DNA of 64,000 nt from Corynebacterium sp. HMSC074A01. GTDB lineage: Bacteria > Actinomycetota > Actinomycetes > Mycobacteriales > Mycobacteriaceae. The stretch covers positions 1-64,000 of the forward strand of contig NZ_KV825599.1 of NCBI RefSeq assembly GCF_001831515.1, read 5' to 3'. A program made the position numbers and the translations under genes. Below the pieces are notes generated by a model. The model was not told the origin of the DNA, made no database searches, and was given only the letters and a program-made list of their open reading frames with translations. Below, one piece after another: positions 41,574 through 52,442 of this stretch; position 1 is the stretch's first letter; each line of letters starts with the position of its first letter.

Positions 41574-42014
41574 ATGTCTGAAGACAACGTCAACGAGACC
41601 GCTGGCGCTGCCGCAGGTGGTGCCCAGGAGCGCGAAAGTGTCTCCAATTTTGAGGGTGGTGGCGAGCGCCCGCCGCAGACCGAGGAGCAGATTAAGCTCG
41701 CTGCCGATGCGGAAGAGTTCCTGCACGACGTCATTGACCCCGAGCTGGGGATCAACGTCGTCGACCTCGGCTTGGTCTACGATCTGTGGATCGAGGAGCG
41801 GGAGGGCAAGACGCTCGCGATTGTGAACATGACGCTGACCTCGCCTGCGTGCCCGCTGACTGACGTCATTGAGGCGCAAGCGCACGAGGCGATCGTCAAC
41901 AACACCTCGGTGGACGACATCGTGCTCAACTGGGTATGGATGCCGCCGTGGGGCCCGCATATGATTACCGAGGAAGGTCGCGAGCAGCTGCGCGCGCTCG
42001 GTTTCGCGGTCTAA
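41574..42014 (+). CDS. sufT: SufT family metal-sulfur cluster assembly factor (DUF59/MIP18)
   Basis: 146 residues. A low-complexity acidic N-terminus (about 1-40) precedes a DUF59 domain with DPELGINVVDLGLVYDL (about 58-74) and the conserved Cys in LTSPACPLTDVIEAQA. The C-terminal VWMPPWGPHMITEEGREQLRALG is typical of the family. SufT helps Fe-S maturation or carriage downstream of the scaffold. Starts 3 nt after sufU and ends the operon at a terminator. Confidence 0.9.
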   Translation: MSEDNVNETAGAAAGGAQERESVSNFEGGGERPPQTEEQIKLAADAEEFLHDVIDPELGINVVDLGLVYDLWIEEREGKTLAIVNMTLTSPACPLTDVIEAQAHEAIVNNTSVDDIVLNWVWMPPWGPHMITEEGREQLRALGFAV

Positions 42015-42029
42015 GAATCCCCGCTTTTC

Positions 42030-42061
42030 GTCCCCCTGATGGAAACATCTGTCAGGGGGAC
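42030..42061 (+). terminator. Intrinsic terminator of the suf operon
   Basis: GTCCCCCTGA (42030-42039) pairs with TCAGGGGGAC (42052-42061) around a 12-nt loop. TTTT follows at about 42068. It lies 15 bases beyond the sufT stop. Confidence 0.85.
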
Positions 42062-42114
42062 GCAGCGTTTTATGCGGTAGTAGGCGGTTTGGGGGTGCTT
42101 GCTACAGTGTTTGC

Positions 42115-43743
42115 GTGATTGTCACCAATGATCTTGAAGTCCGCGTCGGAGCGCGCACGCTGCTTAACGCTCCCGGCCAACACCTCCGTGTCCAGCCGGG
42201 GGATCGTATCGGTCTGGTGGGCCGCAACGGTGCAGGCAAGACGACGACGATGCGCATCCTGGCGGGGGAGACCGAACCCTACGGCGGCTCTGTGACCCGC
42301 TCGGGCGAGGTGGGCTACCTGCCGCAGGACTCCAAGGAAGGCGACATCGAGCAGACTGCTCGGGCCCGCGTGTTGTCGGCCCGCGGGCTCGACCAGATCC
42401 AGCGCTCGATGGCCAAGCAGCAGGCCATCATGGAGGAAACCGACGGCGCGGAGCGCGACAAGGCGATCGCGAAGTTCTCCCGCTTGGAGGAGCGCTACCA
42501 GGCGCTCGGCGGATATGAGGCGAACGCGGAGGCCGCCCAGATCTGCGACAATCTCGGCCTGCCGGGCCGGGTGCTCGACCAGCCGCTCAAGACGCTGTCC
42601 GGCGGCCAGCGGCGCCGCGTGGAGCTCGCCCAGATCCTGTTCGCTTCCCGGCAGGGCTCAGGGAAGTCGCAGACCACGCTGCTTCTCGACGAGCCCACGA
42701 ACCACCTCGACGCCGATTCCATCAGCTGGCTGCGCGGCTTCTTGTCCAAGCACGAGGGCGGGCTGATCATGATCTCGCACGACGTGGAACTCTTGGACGC
42801 GGTGTGCAACAAGATCTGGTTCCTCGACGCCGTGCGCGCCGAGGCTGACGTCTACAACATGGGCTTTGCCAAGTACAAGGACGCCCGCGCCCTCGACGAA
42901 GCCCGGCGCCGCCGCGAGCGCGCCAACGCGGAGAAGAAGGCGTCTGCGCTGAAGAAGCAAGCCGCAAAGCTCGGTGCGAAGGCGACCAAGGCCGCCGCGG
43001 CGAAGCAGATGCTGGCACGCGCGGACCGGATGATGGGGGAGCTGGACGAAGTCCGCGTGGCAGACAAGTTCGCCTCGATCAAGTTCCCGGAACCCGCCCC
43101 CTGCGGTAAGACCCCGCTTTACGGCAAGGGGCTGACCAAGATGTACGGCTCCCTCGAGGTGTTCGCGGGTGTCGACTTGGCTATCGACAAGGGGGCGCGC
43201 GTCGTCGTGCTCGGGACCAACGGTGCCGGTAAGACGACGCTGCTTAAACTGCTCGCGGGCGTCGAGCGCACCGACGGCGAAGGCGGCCTGGTCACCGGCC
43301 ACGGGCTGCGCATCGGCTACTTCGCGCAGGAGCACGACACCATTGACGGGGACAAAACCGTGTGGGAGAACACCATCGAGGCGTGTCCGGACGCCGGCCA
43401 GCAGGACCTGCGCGGACTGCTCGGTGCCTTCATGTTCTCCGGCGACAAACTCGAGCAGCCAGCAGGCACGCTCTCCGGCGGTGAGAAGACCAGGCTCGCA
43501 CTGGCCACGCTCGTCTCATCCCGTGCCAATGTGCTGCTTCTCGACGAGCCCACGAACAATCTCGACCCCCAGTCCCGTGAGCAGGTCCTCGACGCGCTCA
43601 AGACCTACACGGGTGCCGTCGTCCTGGTCACCCACGACCCGGGCGCGGTGCGCGCGCTTGAGCCGGAGCGGGTGATTATCATGCCCGAAGGCGATGAGGA
43701 TTTGTGGAGCGACGAATATATGGAGATCGTTGAATTGGCTTAA
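42115..43743 (+). CDS. ABC-F family ATPase
   Basis: 542 residues with two ABC domains and no membrane segments. Walker A sequences are GRNGAGKTTTM (about 38) and GTNGAGKTTLLKLL (about 370), with signatures LSGGQRRRVELA and LSGGEKTRLALA. Walker B regions end in DEPTNHLD and DEPTNNLD, the ABC-F hallmark. The charged Arg/Lys linker (about 265-305) is where ABC-F proteins enter the ribosome. It resembles the translation-throttle EttA/Uup group more than resistance ABC-F proteins. TACAGT ends 6 nt before the GTG start, so a leaderless mRNA is likely. Confidence 0.92.
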   Translation: MIVTNDLEVRVGARTLLNAPGQHLRVQPGDRIGLVGRNGAGKTTTMRILAGETEPYGGSVTRSGEVGYLPQDSKEGDIEQTARARVLSARGLDQIQRSMAKQQAIMEETDGAERDKAIAKFSRLEERYQALGGYEANAEAAQICDNLGLPGRVLDQPLKTLSGGQRRRVELAQILFASRQGSGKSQTTLLLDEPTNHLDADSISWLRGFLSKHEGGLIMISHDVELLDAVCNKIWFLDAVRAEADVYNMGFAKYKDARALDEARRRRERANAEKKASALKKQAAKLGAKATKAAAAKQMLARADRMMGELDEVRVADKFASIKFPEPAPCGKTPLYGKGLTKMYGSLEVFAGVDLAIDKGARVVVLGTNGAGKTTLLKLLAGVERTDGEGGLVTGHGLRIGYFAQEHDTIDGDKTVWENTIEACPDAGQQDLRGLLGAFMFSGDKLEQPAGTLSGGEKTRLALATLVSSRANVLLLDEPTNNLDPQSREQVLDALKTYTGAVVLVTHDPGAVRALEPERVIIMPEGDEDLWSDEYMEIVELA

Positions 43744-43768
43744 AGGGGCTGCAAATTAGCATGGAAGT

Positions 43769-43867
43769 ATGTCTTCCTATGCACGTCGCCTCTGCGCTTC
43801 AGTCCTCGCCGCCGGAGGCGTAGCCGATCTGGCCATCGGGGGCATGATCAATAGCGTGTTGTACTAA
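43769..43867 (+). CDS. Possible 32-residue small hydrophobic protein
   Basis: A 32-codon frame reading MSSYARRLCASVLAAGGV and continuing hydrophobic to INSVLY. TAGCAT ends 6 nt before the ATG, the same leaderless layout as the genes on both sides. Two Arg residues before a hydrophobic stretch suggest a small membrane protein. It fills the gap between the ABC-F gene and the next small gene. Unproven. Confidence 0.4.
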   Translation: MSSYARRLCASVLAAGGVADLAIGGMINSVLY

Positions 43868-43890
43868 CGCGGCCGCGTAGACTGGCGTCT

Positions 43891-44133
43891 ATGAGCAACA
43901 ACGAACTTGTGAAGATCCTGCGCGACGCATGGAACGGCATGTCTACAGACCAAAAGACTATCGTCGGAATTCTTACGGCCTTGGACACGGTCGGCAAAGC
44001 GCTAGCACTACGTGACCTTGCGCGTGCGAAGGACAGCAAGGTCCGCGGCCCGAAGTGGCTGTGGACGCCGATCATCGGCGCGGTCAACACCTTCGGCTGG
44101 GTGGGCTACTTCCTCATCGGGAAGAAGCGCTAG
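43891..44133 (+). CDS. Small membrane protein with a PLD-nuclease N-terminal-like (PLDc_N) segment
   Basis: 80 residues. The C-terminal half, DSKVRGPKWLWTPIIGAVNTFGWVGYFLIGKKR, resembles the PLDc_N domain (R/K-G-x-K-W-x-W, one hydrophobic helix, then G-R/K-K). The N-terminal half has a helix with LDTVGKALALRDLARAK. Such proteins are small membrane proteins of unknown role. TAGACT ends 7 nt before the ATG, so likely leaderless. The gene overlaps the converging membrane-protein gene by 20 nt. Confidence 0.75.
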   Translation: MSNNELVKILRDAWNGMSTDQKTIVGILTALDTVGKALALRDLARAKDSKVRGPKWLWTPIIGAVNTFGWVGYFLIGKKR

Positions 44134-44719
44134 TTTCACTCTCAACCCCGGCGTAGTAGCGGATCTGCGTCACCGGTTGCATCCGCGGCCGCTGCCAGGG
44201 GTAGCGATCGCCGGCGACGTCGATCGCCTCGGTGAGTTCTAAGAGCGTGTCGGTGCCACCGGCCCCGCCTACAGTGAGCGTCTCGGCGTCAATGGACACC
44301 TCGGACGCAAACGTTCGCTGGTGGTGTTTTTGCTTGATGCGCGAGGACGGGATTTCGGCAAACACGAGCTTGCCGCGGCGCAGCACAGTCACGTCGTCGG
44401 CAACGTAGCTCGGGCGGATGCGCTCGCTGCCGATCAGCGAGGCAACGTACACAACGCCCCAGATGGACAGCAGCAGCGCAACCAACCGCACTGTCCCCGC
44501 GGGGAGGAGCAGGTGGACTACCACCATCTCGATGCATAGGACCGAAATCACGCTCACGAGCATCTGCAATCGCCCTGGCGGGTGGGGGAGTACCTCTGCA
44601 TCCTCTGGCACGAGCCGGTGGCCGCGAATCCACCGCAGTAGATCGAGGTACAGTTCGAGCTCGTAGCGGGCAAGACGGAAGCCTGGATGCTGCTTCCACA
44701 ACGAGAGGACCTTATCCAT
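44114..44719 (-). CDS. Hypothetical membrane protein, partner of a MerR regulator
   Basis: 201 residues. After a charged N-terminus (about 1-55) come two adjacent hydrophobic segments (about 55-72 and 76-96, LQMLVSVISVLCIEMVVV and LVALLLSIWGVVYVASLIG). A soluble domain follows (about 100-195), with VTVLRRGKLVFAEIPSSRIKQKHH and ETLTVGG, which looks like a PH-type beta fold. I do not recognise the family. The ATG at 44719 overlaps the end of the MerR-type gene by 8 nt, so the two are translated together and the MerR protein probably controls it. Confidence 0.65.
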   Translation of the reverse strand: MDKVLSLWKQHPGFRLARYELELYLDLLRWIRGHRLVPEDAEVLPHPPGRLQMLVSVISVLCIEMVVVHLLLPAGTVRLVALLLSIWGVVYVASLIGSERIRPSYVADDVTVLRRGKLVFAEIPSSRIKQKHHQRTFASEVSIDAETLTVGGAGGTDTLLELTEAIDVAGDRYPWQRPRMQPVTQIRYYAGVESETSASSR

Positions 44720-45410
44720 CGAACCCCTCCGCCAACGCCTGCAGCACGACTCGTTGCGCACCCCGCGTCGGCACATCGTGCACGCTGAGTGGCACGTCGC
44801 CTGCCTGCAGGGTAGAGAGAACCCCGCGCAGCAGCCCGTGGGGGAGGAGCTCGCGAAAGCGCGAAGCGGTTTCGGCCACTTGGCAGTTTCGCGGCCGCAT
44901 CTCCCCGAGGTCCTCCCAGAGCTGACCGGCCGCACGCGCTGCTGTGATGCACTCCGGATCGTTGAGGTTTGCACGCAGCTGGTCCCACGTGGCGGCAGTG
45001 GCAACCCCGGTCAGCGCCATGAGGTCCCACGCGTCCAGCTCGCGCTGGAGTGCCTGCGGGTCGGTGAATACTCCACGCAGTGCTTGGCGGATATCCTCCG
45101 GCGCACCAGAAGGATTAGCCGCAAGCATGGCCAGCCTCTTCCGCTGCTGCTGCAGGTGGGCAATGCGGCCATCCAGTTGCGCTAGGGCACGCTCGACCAC
45201 AGCCGCGGTGTCTTCGGTGGCGACGTCGGCGATGGGCACGCCGGCGTCGATAAGCGCACGAGCGCGAACGACAGCGGCGAGGTCGTTGATCGAATACTCC
45301 CGGTAGTTTCCACTCGTGCGAGCAGGCTCGGCCACGGCTCCGCTTTCGTGCAGGTGGCGCACTGAACGTACGGAGCAACCTGCGGCCGCAGCGACTTCAG
45401 AAATCTTCAC
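44712..45410 (-). CDS. MerR family transcriptional regulator
   Basis: 232 residues. The N-terminal wHTH (KISEVAAAAGCSVRSVRHLHESGAV, then the wing RTSGNYREYSINDLAAVVR) is a clear MerR domain. A coiled coil follows (about 90-120, LAQLDGRIAHLQQQRKRLAML). The C-terminal effector domain (about 125-232) has Trp and acidic residues but no cysteine metal site, so a drug-like or other organic ligand is more likely than a metal. GTG start 7 nt after TAGGTT. Its promoter has a 19-bp spacer almost filled by a perfect palindrome, so it very likely regulates itself and the co-transcribed membrane protein. Confidence 0.88.
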   Translation of the reverse strand: MKISEVAAAAGCSVRSVRHLHESGAVAEPARTSGNYREYSINDLAAVVRARALIDAGVPIADVATEDTAAVVERALAQLDGRIAHLQQQRKRLAMLAANPSGAPEDIRQALRGVFTDPQALQRELDAWDLMALTGVATAATWDQLRANLNDPECITAARAAGQLWEDLGEMRPRNCQVAETASRFRELLPHGLLRGVLSTLQAGDVPLSVHDVPTRGAQRVVLQALAEGFDG

Positions 45411-45425
45411 GCCTTTAAACCTAAA

Positions 45426-45444
45426 CCCTCACACAATGTGAGGG
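45426..45444 (-). promoter_or_regulatory. MerR-type operator in a 19-bp-spacer promoter
   Basis: CCCTCACACAATGTGAGGG is a perfect inverted repeat (8 + 3 + 8). On the minus strand it lies between -35 TTGGCC (45448-45443) and -10 TAGGTT (45423-45418), which are 19 bp apart. The overlong spacer with a central palindrome is the classic MerR activation layout. Confidence 0.85.
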
Positions 45445-45459
45445 CCAAGGGAAGCGCGC

Positions 45460-46830
45460 CTAGTTCCTAAACCCGTGCACAGGTGCCGGGATGAAGCCGC
45501 CGCGCCGGATCATTTCCGCAGTGCTCTTCGTATTGACCGGGATGACCGGCGCGTAGCCGAGCAGGCCACCGAAGTTCACCTCATCGCCCGGCTTGGTGCC
45601 CGGGACGGGGATGAGGCGTGCCGCGGTGGTCTTATGGTTCATGATGCCGATCGCGGCTTCGTCGGCAATCATGCCCGCGATTGTTTCCGCCGAGGTGTCG
45701 CCGGGGATGGCGATCATGTCGAAGCCGACGGAGCAGATCGAGGTCATGGCCTCGAGCTTGTCCATGGAGATCGAACCGGAGCGGACCGCGTCGATCATGC
45801 CCTGGTCCTCGGAGACCGGGATGAAGGAGCCAGACAGACCACCGACGCGGGAGCAGGCCATCATGCCGCCCTTCTTCACCGCGTCGTTGAGCAGGGCGAG
45901 TGCAGCGGTCGTGCCGTGGGTGCCGACCTGCTCGAGCCCGATGCGCTCCAGGATGTGGGCTACCGAGTCGCCGACCTCCGCGGTCGGGGCGAGGGAGAGA
46001 TCGACGATGCCGAAGGGCACGCCGAGGCGCTCCGCCGCCATGTTGCCGACCAGCTGGCCGGCGCGGGTGATCTTGAAGGCGGCCTTCTTGATCTCCTCGG
46101 CGATCTCGTTCAGCGAGGCACCCGCCAGCGGGCTGATCGCGTTGTCCACCACGCCGGGGCCGGAAACACCGACGGAGACCACCGTGTCGGGCTCCTCGAT
46201 GCCGTGGAAGGCACCGGCCATGAATGGGTTGTCGCCGACCGCGTTCGCAAAGACCACGAGCTTCGCGCAAGCGATGGAGGACTCGTCCTTCGTCAGCTCG
46301 GCGGCCTCCTTGACCACCTGACCCATACGCGCGACAGCGTCCATGTTGATGCCTGCGCGCGAGGTGCCCACGTTGACGGAGCCGCACACCGCCTGGGTGA
46401 CGCTGAGCGCCTCGGGGATCGAATCGATCAGGCGGCGATCTGAGGTCGTCTCGCCCTTTTCCACCAGCGCGGAGTAGCCGCCCACGAAGTTGACGCCCAA
46501 CTCGGACGCGGCCTTGTCCAAAGCGCGCGCGATGTCGACGGGGTTGCCGTCCACACCCGCTGCAACGAGCGAAACAGGGGAGACCGAGATGCGCTTGTTC
46601 ACGATCGGAATGCCGAGCTCGCGCTCAATGCCCTCGCACACCTCCACCAGGCGGGCGGCGCGGGTGGTCACCCGGTCGTAGACGGCCTGGCAGGTGGCCT
46701 CCATGGAGGAGCGGGTGCAGCCGATCAGCGAGATGCCCATGGTGACAGTGCGGATATCCAGGCGGTAGTCCTCGATCATCCGGATGACGTCGAGGATGTG
46801 GCCGGACTTAAAATCGAAATCTGTAGCCAT
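45460..46830 (-). CDS. PFL family protein (UPF0210 / DUF711)
   Basis: 456 residues matching UPF0210 in length and segments: [11 protein letters not shown] near the start, [41 protein letters not shown] and [18 protein letters not shown]. The fold is related to pyruvate-formate lyase, but the glycyl-radical motif is not part of this family. Biochemical role unknown. The ACT-domain gene directly upstream (15 nt) is its usual partner across bacteria, so a ligand-gated pair is likely. Confidence 0.9.
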   Translation of the reverse strand: MATDFDFKSGHILDVIRMIEDYRLDIRTVTMGISLIGCTRSSMEATCQAVYDRVTTRAARLVEVCEGIERELGIPIVNKRISVSPVSLVAAGVDGNPVDIARALDKAASELGVNFVGGYSALVEKGETTSDRRLIDSIPEALSVTQAVCGSVNVGTSRAGINMDAVARMGQVVKEAAELTKDESSIACAKLVVFANAVGDNPFMAGAFHGIEEPDTVVSVGVSGPGVVDNAISPLAGASLNEIAEEIKKAAFKITRAGQLVGNMAAERLGVPFGIVDLSLAPTAEVGDSVAHILERIGLEQVGTHGTTAALALLNDAVKKGGMMACSRVGGLSGSFIPVSEDQGMIDAVRSGSISMDKLEAMTSICSVGFDMIAIPGDTSAETIAGMIADEAAIGIMNHKTTAARLIPVPGTKPGDEVNFGGLLGYAPVIPVNTKSTAEMIRRGGFIPAPVHGFRN

Positions 46831-46845
46831 CGTCGTGTGTTACCC

Positions 46846-47115
46846 CTAGACCTCGTTCATCGCGGTGAAGAGGTCCTCGGACTGGATGCGCACGATGACG
46901 CCGAGCTTGTCGCCCACGGCCGCAAGGTGCTCCTGCAGCTCGCCCATGTCCGGGGTGTTGTCGGGGAGGGCGACGCGCATGACCATAGTGAAGTAGTTAT
47001 CCATCAGGGTCTGGGAGACGTCGAGAATGTTCAGGTCGCGTTCCGCGGCAGCACCGGCCACGGCGGCAATGATGCCGACGCGGTCCGGGCCCGTGGTGGT
47101 AATGATTGCGTGCAT
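46846..47115 (-). CDS. ACT domain-containing protein (UPF0237)
   Basis: 89-residue single ACT domain: MHAIITTTGPDRVGIIAAVAGAAAERDLNILDVSQTLMDNYFTMVMRV. ACT domains bind amino acids or similar ligands. Starts at the ATG at 47115, 7 nt after TAAGAT (leaderless). The frame is open further upstream but only through the divergent gene. Constant neighbour of UPF0210, for which it is a probable sensor subunit. Confidence 0.9.
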   Translation of the reverse strand: MHAIITTTGPDRVGIIAAVAGAAAERDLNILDVSQTLMDNYFTMVMRVALPDNTPDMGELQEHLAAVGDKLGVIVRIQSEDLFTAMNEV

Positions 47116-47175
47116 AGCGCTCATCTTAGTGCGGGGGTGGTGTACGGCGCGCAGCTGGGAGGTTACGGTGGGCCC

Positions 47176-47901
47176 ATGACTGCTTTTACCAACAACAAAC
47201 ACACAACATTTAGCGCACAGCCGGAACGCACGAGGCGTGTGCTCGTCATCGGCGCGGGCGGCAATGTCAGCCGCCACTCGGTGCCGTGGCTAGCCCAGCA
47301 GGGCCACGAAGTTACCGGGCTGGTGCGCAACCCTGCGCACGTCGAGCGCATCGAGCAGGCGGGCGCGCACGCTTTGGTTCGCGACATTACGGAGCTTTCC
47401 GTCGCGCAGTGGGCTGACCTGCTTGCGCAGTTCGACGTGGTGGTGTGGTCCGCTGGCGCGGGCGGCGGTTCTGCGGAGCGGACCTGGGCGGTCGATCGGG
47501 ATGCGGCACTGCGAGTCATCGAAGCGCTCGAGCAGCTCTCGGAGCCTCCACGGTTCCTCATGGTCTCCTACGTCGGCGCGCGTTTCGCCACCACAGAAGA
47601 CGATGGTGGCTCCTGGTACGCCTACGTCGAGGCGAAGAAGGCGGTGGATCTACGCCTGATGGACAGCGACCTGCCGCAGGTCATCCTGGGCCCCGCCCTG
47701 CTTGTCGACGGCCCCGTGCCCGGCTTCGCCCCAATCACGGCCGCAGGCGACGACGGTGCCGACTCGGCGCACCCGGAGACCTCGCGCGAGCTGGTCGCGG
47801 AGGTCATCGTTGAGCTCGTCGGACGCGAAGACGTCTCTGGAGTGCCCAACCCCTTCGAGTTTGAAAATGGCAGCGTGCCGGTGCGCGAGCTCGGCCGCTA
47901 A
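47176..47901 (+). CDS. NAD(P)-binding Rossmann protein (SDR-like, NAD(P)H-binding family)
   Basis: 241 residues. Dinucleotide-binding start VLVIGAGGNVSRHSVPWLAQQGHEVTGLVRNPAHV (about 22-56), then DVVVWSAGAGGGS and a YAYVEAKKAVDLRL segment carrying the Tyr-x3-Lys of atypical short-chain dehydrogenases. It belongs with the NAD(P)H-binding, NmrA-like proteins; substrate unknown. ATG at 47176, 6 nt after TACGGT. Divergent from the ACT gene and converging on the amidotransferase gene 6 nt away. Confidence 0.83.
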   Translation: MTAFTNNKHTTFSAQPERTRRVLVIGAGGNVSRHSVPWLAQQGHEVTGLVRNPAHVERIEQAGAHALVRDITELSVAQWADLLAQFDVVVWSAGAGGGSAERTWAVDRDAALRVIEALEQLSEPPRFLMVSYVGARFATTEDDGGSWYAYVEAKKAVDLRLMDSDLPQVILGPALLVDGPVPGFAPITAAGDDGADSAHPETSRELVAEVIVELVGREDVSGVPNPFEFENGSVPVRELGR

Positions 47902-47907
47902 GGCGGG

Positions 47908-48663
47908 CTAGGCGCGCGGAGCGTGCGCCGGGCTGCGCTCGAAGCAGTACTGGGCGAAGTTGCGCAGGATCGCGTTCGCCCAAGCCACATCGTGGTTCGG
48001 CAGGTCCGCCACGATCCGGGCGTACTCTTCGGCAGGGAAGTACCCGTAGTCGTAGAAGAAGTCCATGCGCGTGTGCATCGCTTCCGCGTCCATCTCCGCG
48101 TGGAACTGAGTAGCCCACACCTTCTCGCCGTAGCGCACGATTTGGACCGGGCAGCTCGGACCGGTGGCCAGCACGGTCAGCGTGGCGGGCAGCGTGTCTG
48201 CGTCGGGATTCTCGGTGTGGCCGGTCAGCGCGGTGAAGCGGGCGGCGGTGCCGCGGAGGAGGGGATCGTCGTGCGCGGCGTCGCTAAGCACGACCTCGGT
48301 TGGGCCGGAGTCTTCCGGGTGGGAATGGCCGACAGTGCCACCGAGGTGATCCACCAACCAGGAAAAGCCGAAGCAGACGAAGAAGACCGGGAGCCCGGAA
48401 TCCACCACCCCGGCGAGCACCTCGTGGACGTGACGCTGCCACGGCGAGTACTCATCGTTGGTGATGTTGAGCGAGCTGCCGCCGACGATGATGCCGCTGA
48501 TGGTCTCAAGCGAGCCAACCTCCTCGTCGAGCCGGTCGAGGATCTGCAGCTCAACGTCTACCTCGCTTAACCCCGTGGCCTTGAGTACGTCGTGGTATTC
48601 GGCACGTGCGACCTGTTGGGCAAGTTCGCCCTGGCGCAAGGAGAGGAAAAGCAGCTTGGACAT
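47908..48663 (-). CDS. Class I glutamine amidotransferase domain protein
   Basis: 251 residues of the GuaA-like GATase1 fold. The triad is complete: nucleophile Cys in VFFVCFGFSWL (about 98), and His and Glu in VWATQFHAEMD (about 187). It has no synthase domain and the target is unknown. It lies 24 nt after acnR, matching the C. glutamicum acn-acnR-cg1739 order. A McbR-like box overlaps the acnR stop just before its start, which points to sulfur or methionine control. Confidence 0.85.
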   Translation of the reverse strand: MSKLLFLSLRQGELAQQVARAEYHDVLKATGLSEVDVELQILDRLDEEVGSLETISGIIVGGSSLNITNDEYSPWQRHVHEVLAGVVDSGLPVFFVCFGFSWLVDHLGGTVGHSHPEDSGPTEVVLSDAAHDDPLLRGTAARFTALTGHTENPDADTLPATLTVLATGPSCPVQIVRYGEKVWATQFHAEMDAEAMHTRMDFFYDYGYFPAEEYARIVADLPNHDVAWANAILRNFAQYCFERSPAHAPRA

Positions 48664-48674
48664 AGCGGCAAGTC

Positions 48675-48690
48675 TATACCGCTTGGTCTA
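48675..48690 (-). promoter_or_regulatory. McbR-like box before the amidotransferase gene
   Basis: TATACCGCTTGGTCTA differs at one base from the metK McbR box and shares its central CGCTTG. It overlaps the acnR stop codon and ends 11 bases before the amidotransferase ATG. Binding there could block read-through or a local promoter. McbR as the binder is inferred from the match. Confidence 0.6.
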
Positions 48691-49254
48691 CTTTGTACTA
48701 AACGGGCTCCGTACGGACTGCTCCACCAAAGAAAGCATGGCCTCTAGACGCTCCACGGGCTCGCCCGCAGCCAGCTTAACCACGAATCCTTCGAAGACCG
48801 TCTCCAGGTAGGTCTGCACCACGTCGGTGGTCACGTCCTCGCGCGTTGCGCGGTTGGACACGATGCGTTCATGAACAGCTTTGTCTAGCACCTCCTGGTG
48901 CTCGCGCCAGCGCTTCTCAAACTCGGGATCGGTGCGCAGCTTGCGGACGATCTCGGCCCGGGTGACAAACCAATCGTTCTTTTCCCGGTGGTGCAGCATG
49001 TCGCGCATCACCTCAACCAGACCCTGGTTGCTCACCACCTCGGCCTGGCGCTTCGCGTCCTCGCTTGCGATCGCGAGGAAGAGCGCCTCCTTGTCTGCAA
49101 AGTGGTGGAAGATCGCACCGCGTGTTTTCCCGGTCGCCTGCTCAAGCTTGGCTACGGTGGCGCCTTCGAACCCGTAGTGGGCGAAGCAGAGGCGGGCAGA
49201 GTCGATGATTTCCTGCCGACGGCGAGTGAGTTCGCTTTCGCTGACGATGGGCAT
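48688..49254 (-). CDS. acnR: TetR family repressor of aconitase
   Basis: 188 residues. The N-terminal TetR HTH (RRRQEIIDSARLCFAHYGFEGATVAKLEQATGKTRGAIFHHFADKEALFLAIA) is very close to C. glutamicum AcnR, which represses acn and senses citrate with Mg2+. The C-terminal part (about 65-188) includes VEVMRDML, LRTDPEF and LETVFEGF, all conserved in AcnR. I use the ATG at 49254 with GGAAGGA upstream; an in-frame ATG at 49314 lies before the hairpin. It follows acn after 103 bp with a terminator-like hairpin. Confidence 0.93.
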   Translation of the reverse strand: MPIVSESELTRRRQEIIDSARLCFAHYGFEGATVAKLEQATGKTRGAIFHHFADKEALFLAIASEDAKRQAEVVSNQGLVEVMRDMLHHREKNDWFVTRAEIVRKLRTDPEFEKRWREHQEVLDKAVHERIVSNRATREDVTTDVVQTYLETVFEGFVVKLAAGEPVERLEAMLSLVEQSVRSPFSTK

Positions 49255-49303
49255 GCGCGGTGCGATCCTTCCTTTGTTCGGGGTGGGCTGGGTGCAGACA
49301 AAG

Positions 49304-49343
49304 AAGAGGGGCACCCGGGTGCGAAACCCGAGTTACCCCTCTT
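49304..49343 (-). terminator. Hairpin between acn and acnR
   Basis: On the minus strand AAGAGGGG pairs with CCCCTCTT (49336-49343 with 49304-49311), and the loop contains a smaller CGGGT/ACCCG stem. CTTTGT follows. It may reduce, without abolishing, transcription from acn into acnR. Confidence 0.65.
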
Positions 49344-49357
49344 GCTGGGTCAAGGCA

Positions 49358-52150
<2,793 letters not shown>

Positions 52151-52240
52151 TTCTCGTCGTAATCCAAATCTGGGAACTATGACACGTGATGGTCAACCAT
52201 CAATGATATGCGACCAACCACGGTTCCGTCGCCATAATAA

Positions 52241-52256
52241 CAGTACGCACGTTATG
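52241..52256 (-). promoter_or_regulatory. AcnR operator within the acn promoter
   Basis: On the minus strand CATAACGTGCGTACTG matches the AcnR motif CAGNACnnncGTACTG at all fixed positions but one. It fills the spacer between -10 TATTAT (52239-52234) and a weak -35 near CCTAAA (52262-52257), so bound AcnR would exclude RNA polymerase. The predicted acn leader is about 75-80 nt. Confidence 0.8.
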
Positions 52257-52442
52257 TTTAGGTAAGGCGCGGAGGTTTTAGGGAAAGAACTGGCCGAGGA
52301 GTGCGCAATCTCACCCCCATTTGCGTGCAGTACAACCGCGTGGGGCACGCAGTCGCGATGGAGCTGCCAGATACACTGCACAATCGCCGCGCCGATCGTG
52401 GTGGCGGCGCGCCCCTCGCACAACACCTCAAGGAGTGTCCGA

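Noticed and set aside
43878-43891. TAGAC-N4-GTCTA inverted repeat at the start of the small membrane protein gene
   Set aside because: It looks like a McbR box but the spacer is 4, not 6, and the left arm is better explained as the -10 hexamer TAGACT of a leaderless promoter.
52258-52268. DtxR box before acn
   Set aside because: Only the left half (TTAGGTAAGGC) matches; the right half bears no resemblance, so it is mentioned only as a hint and not listed as a site.
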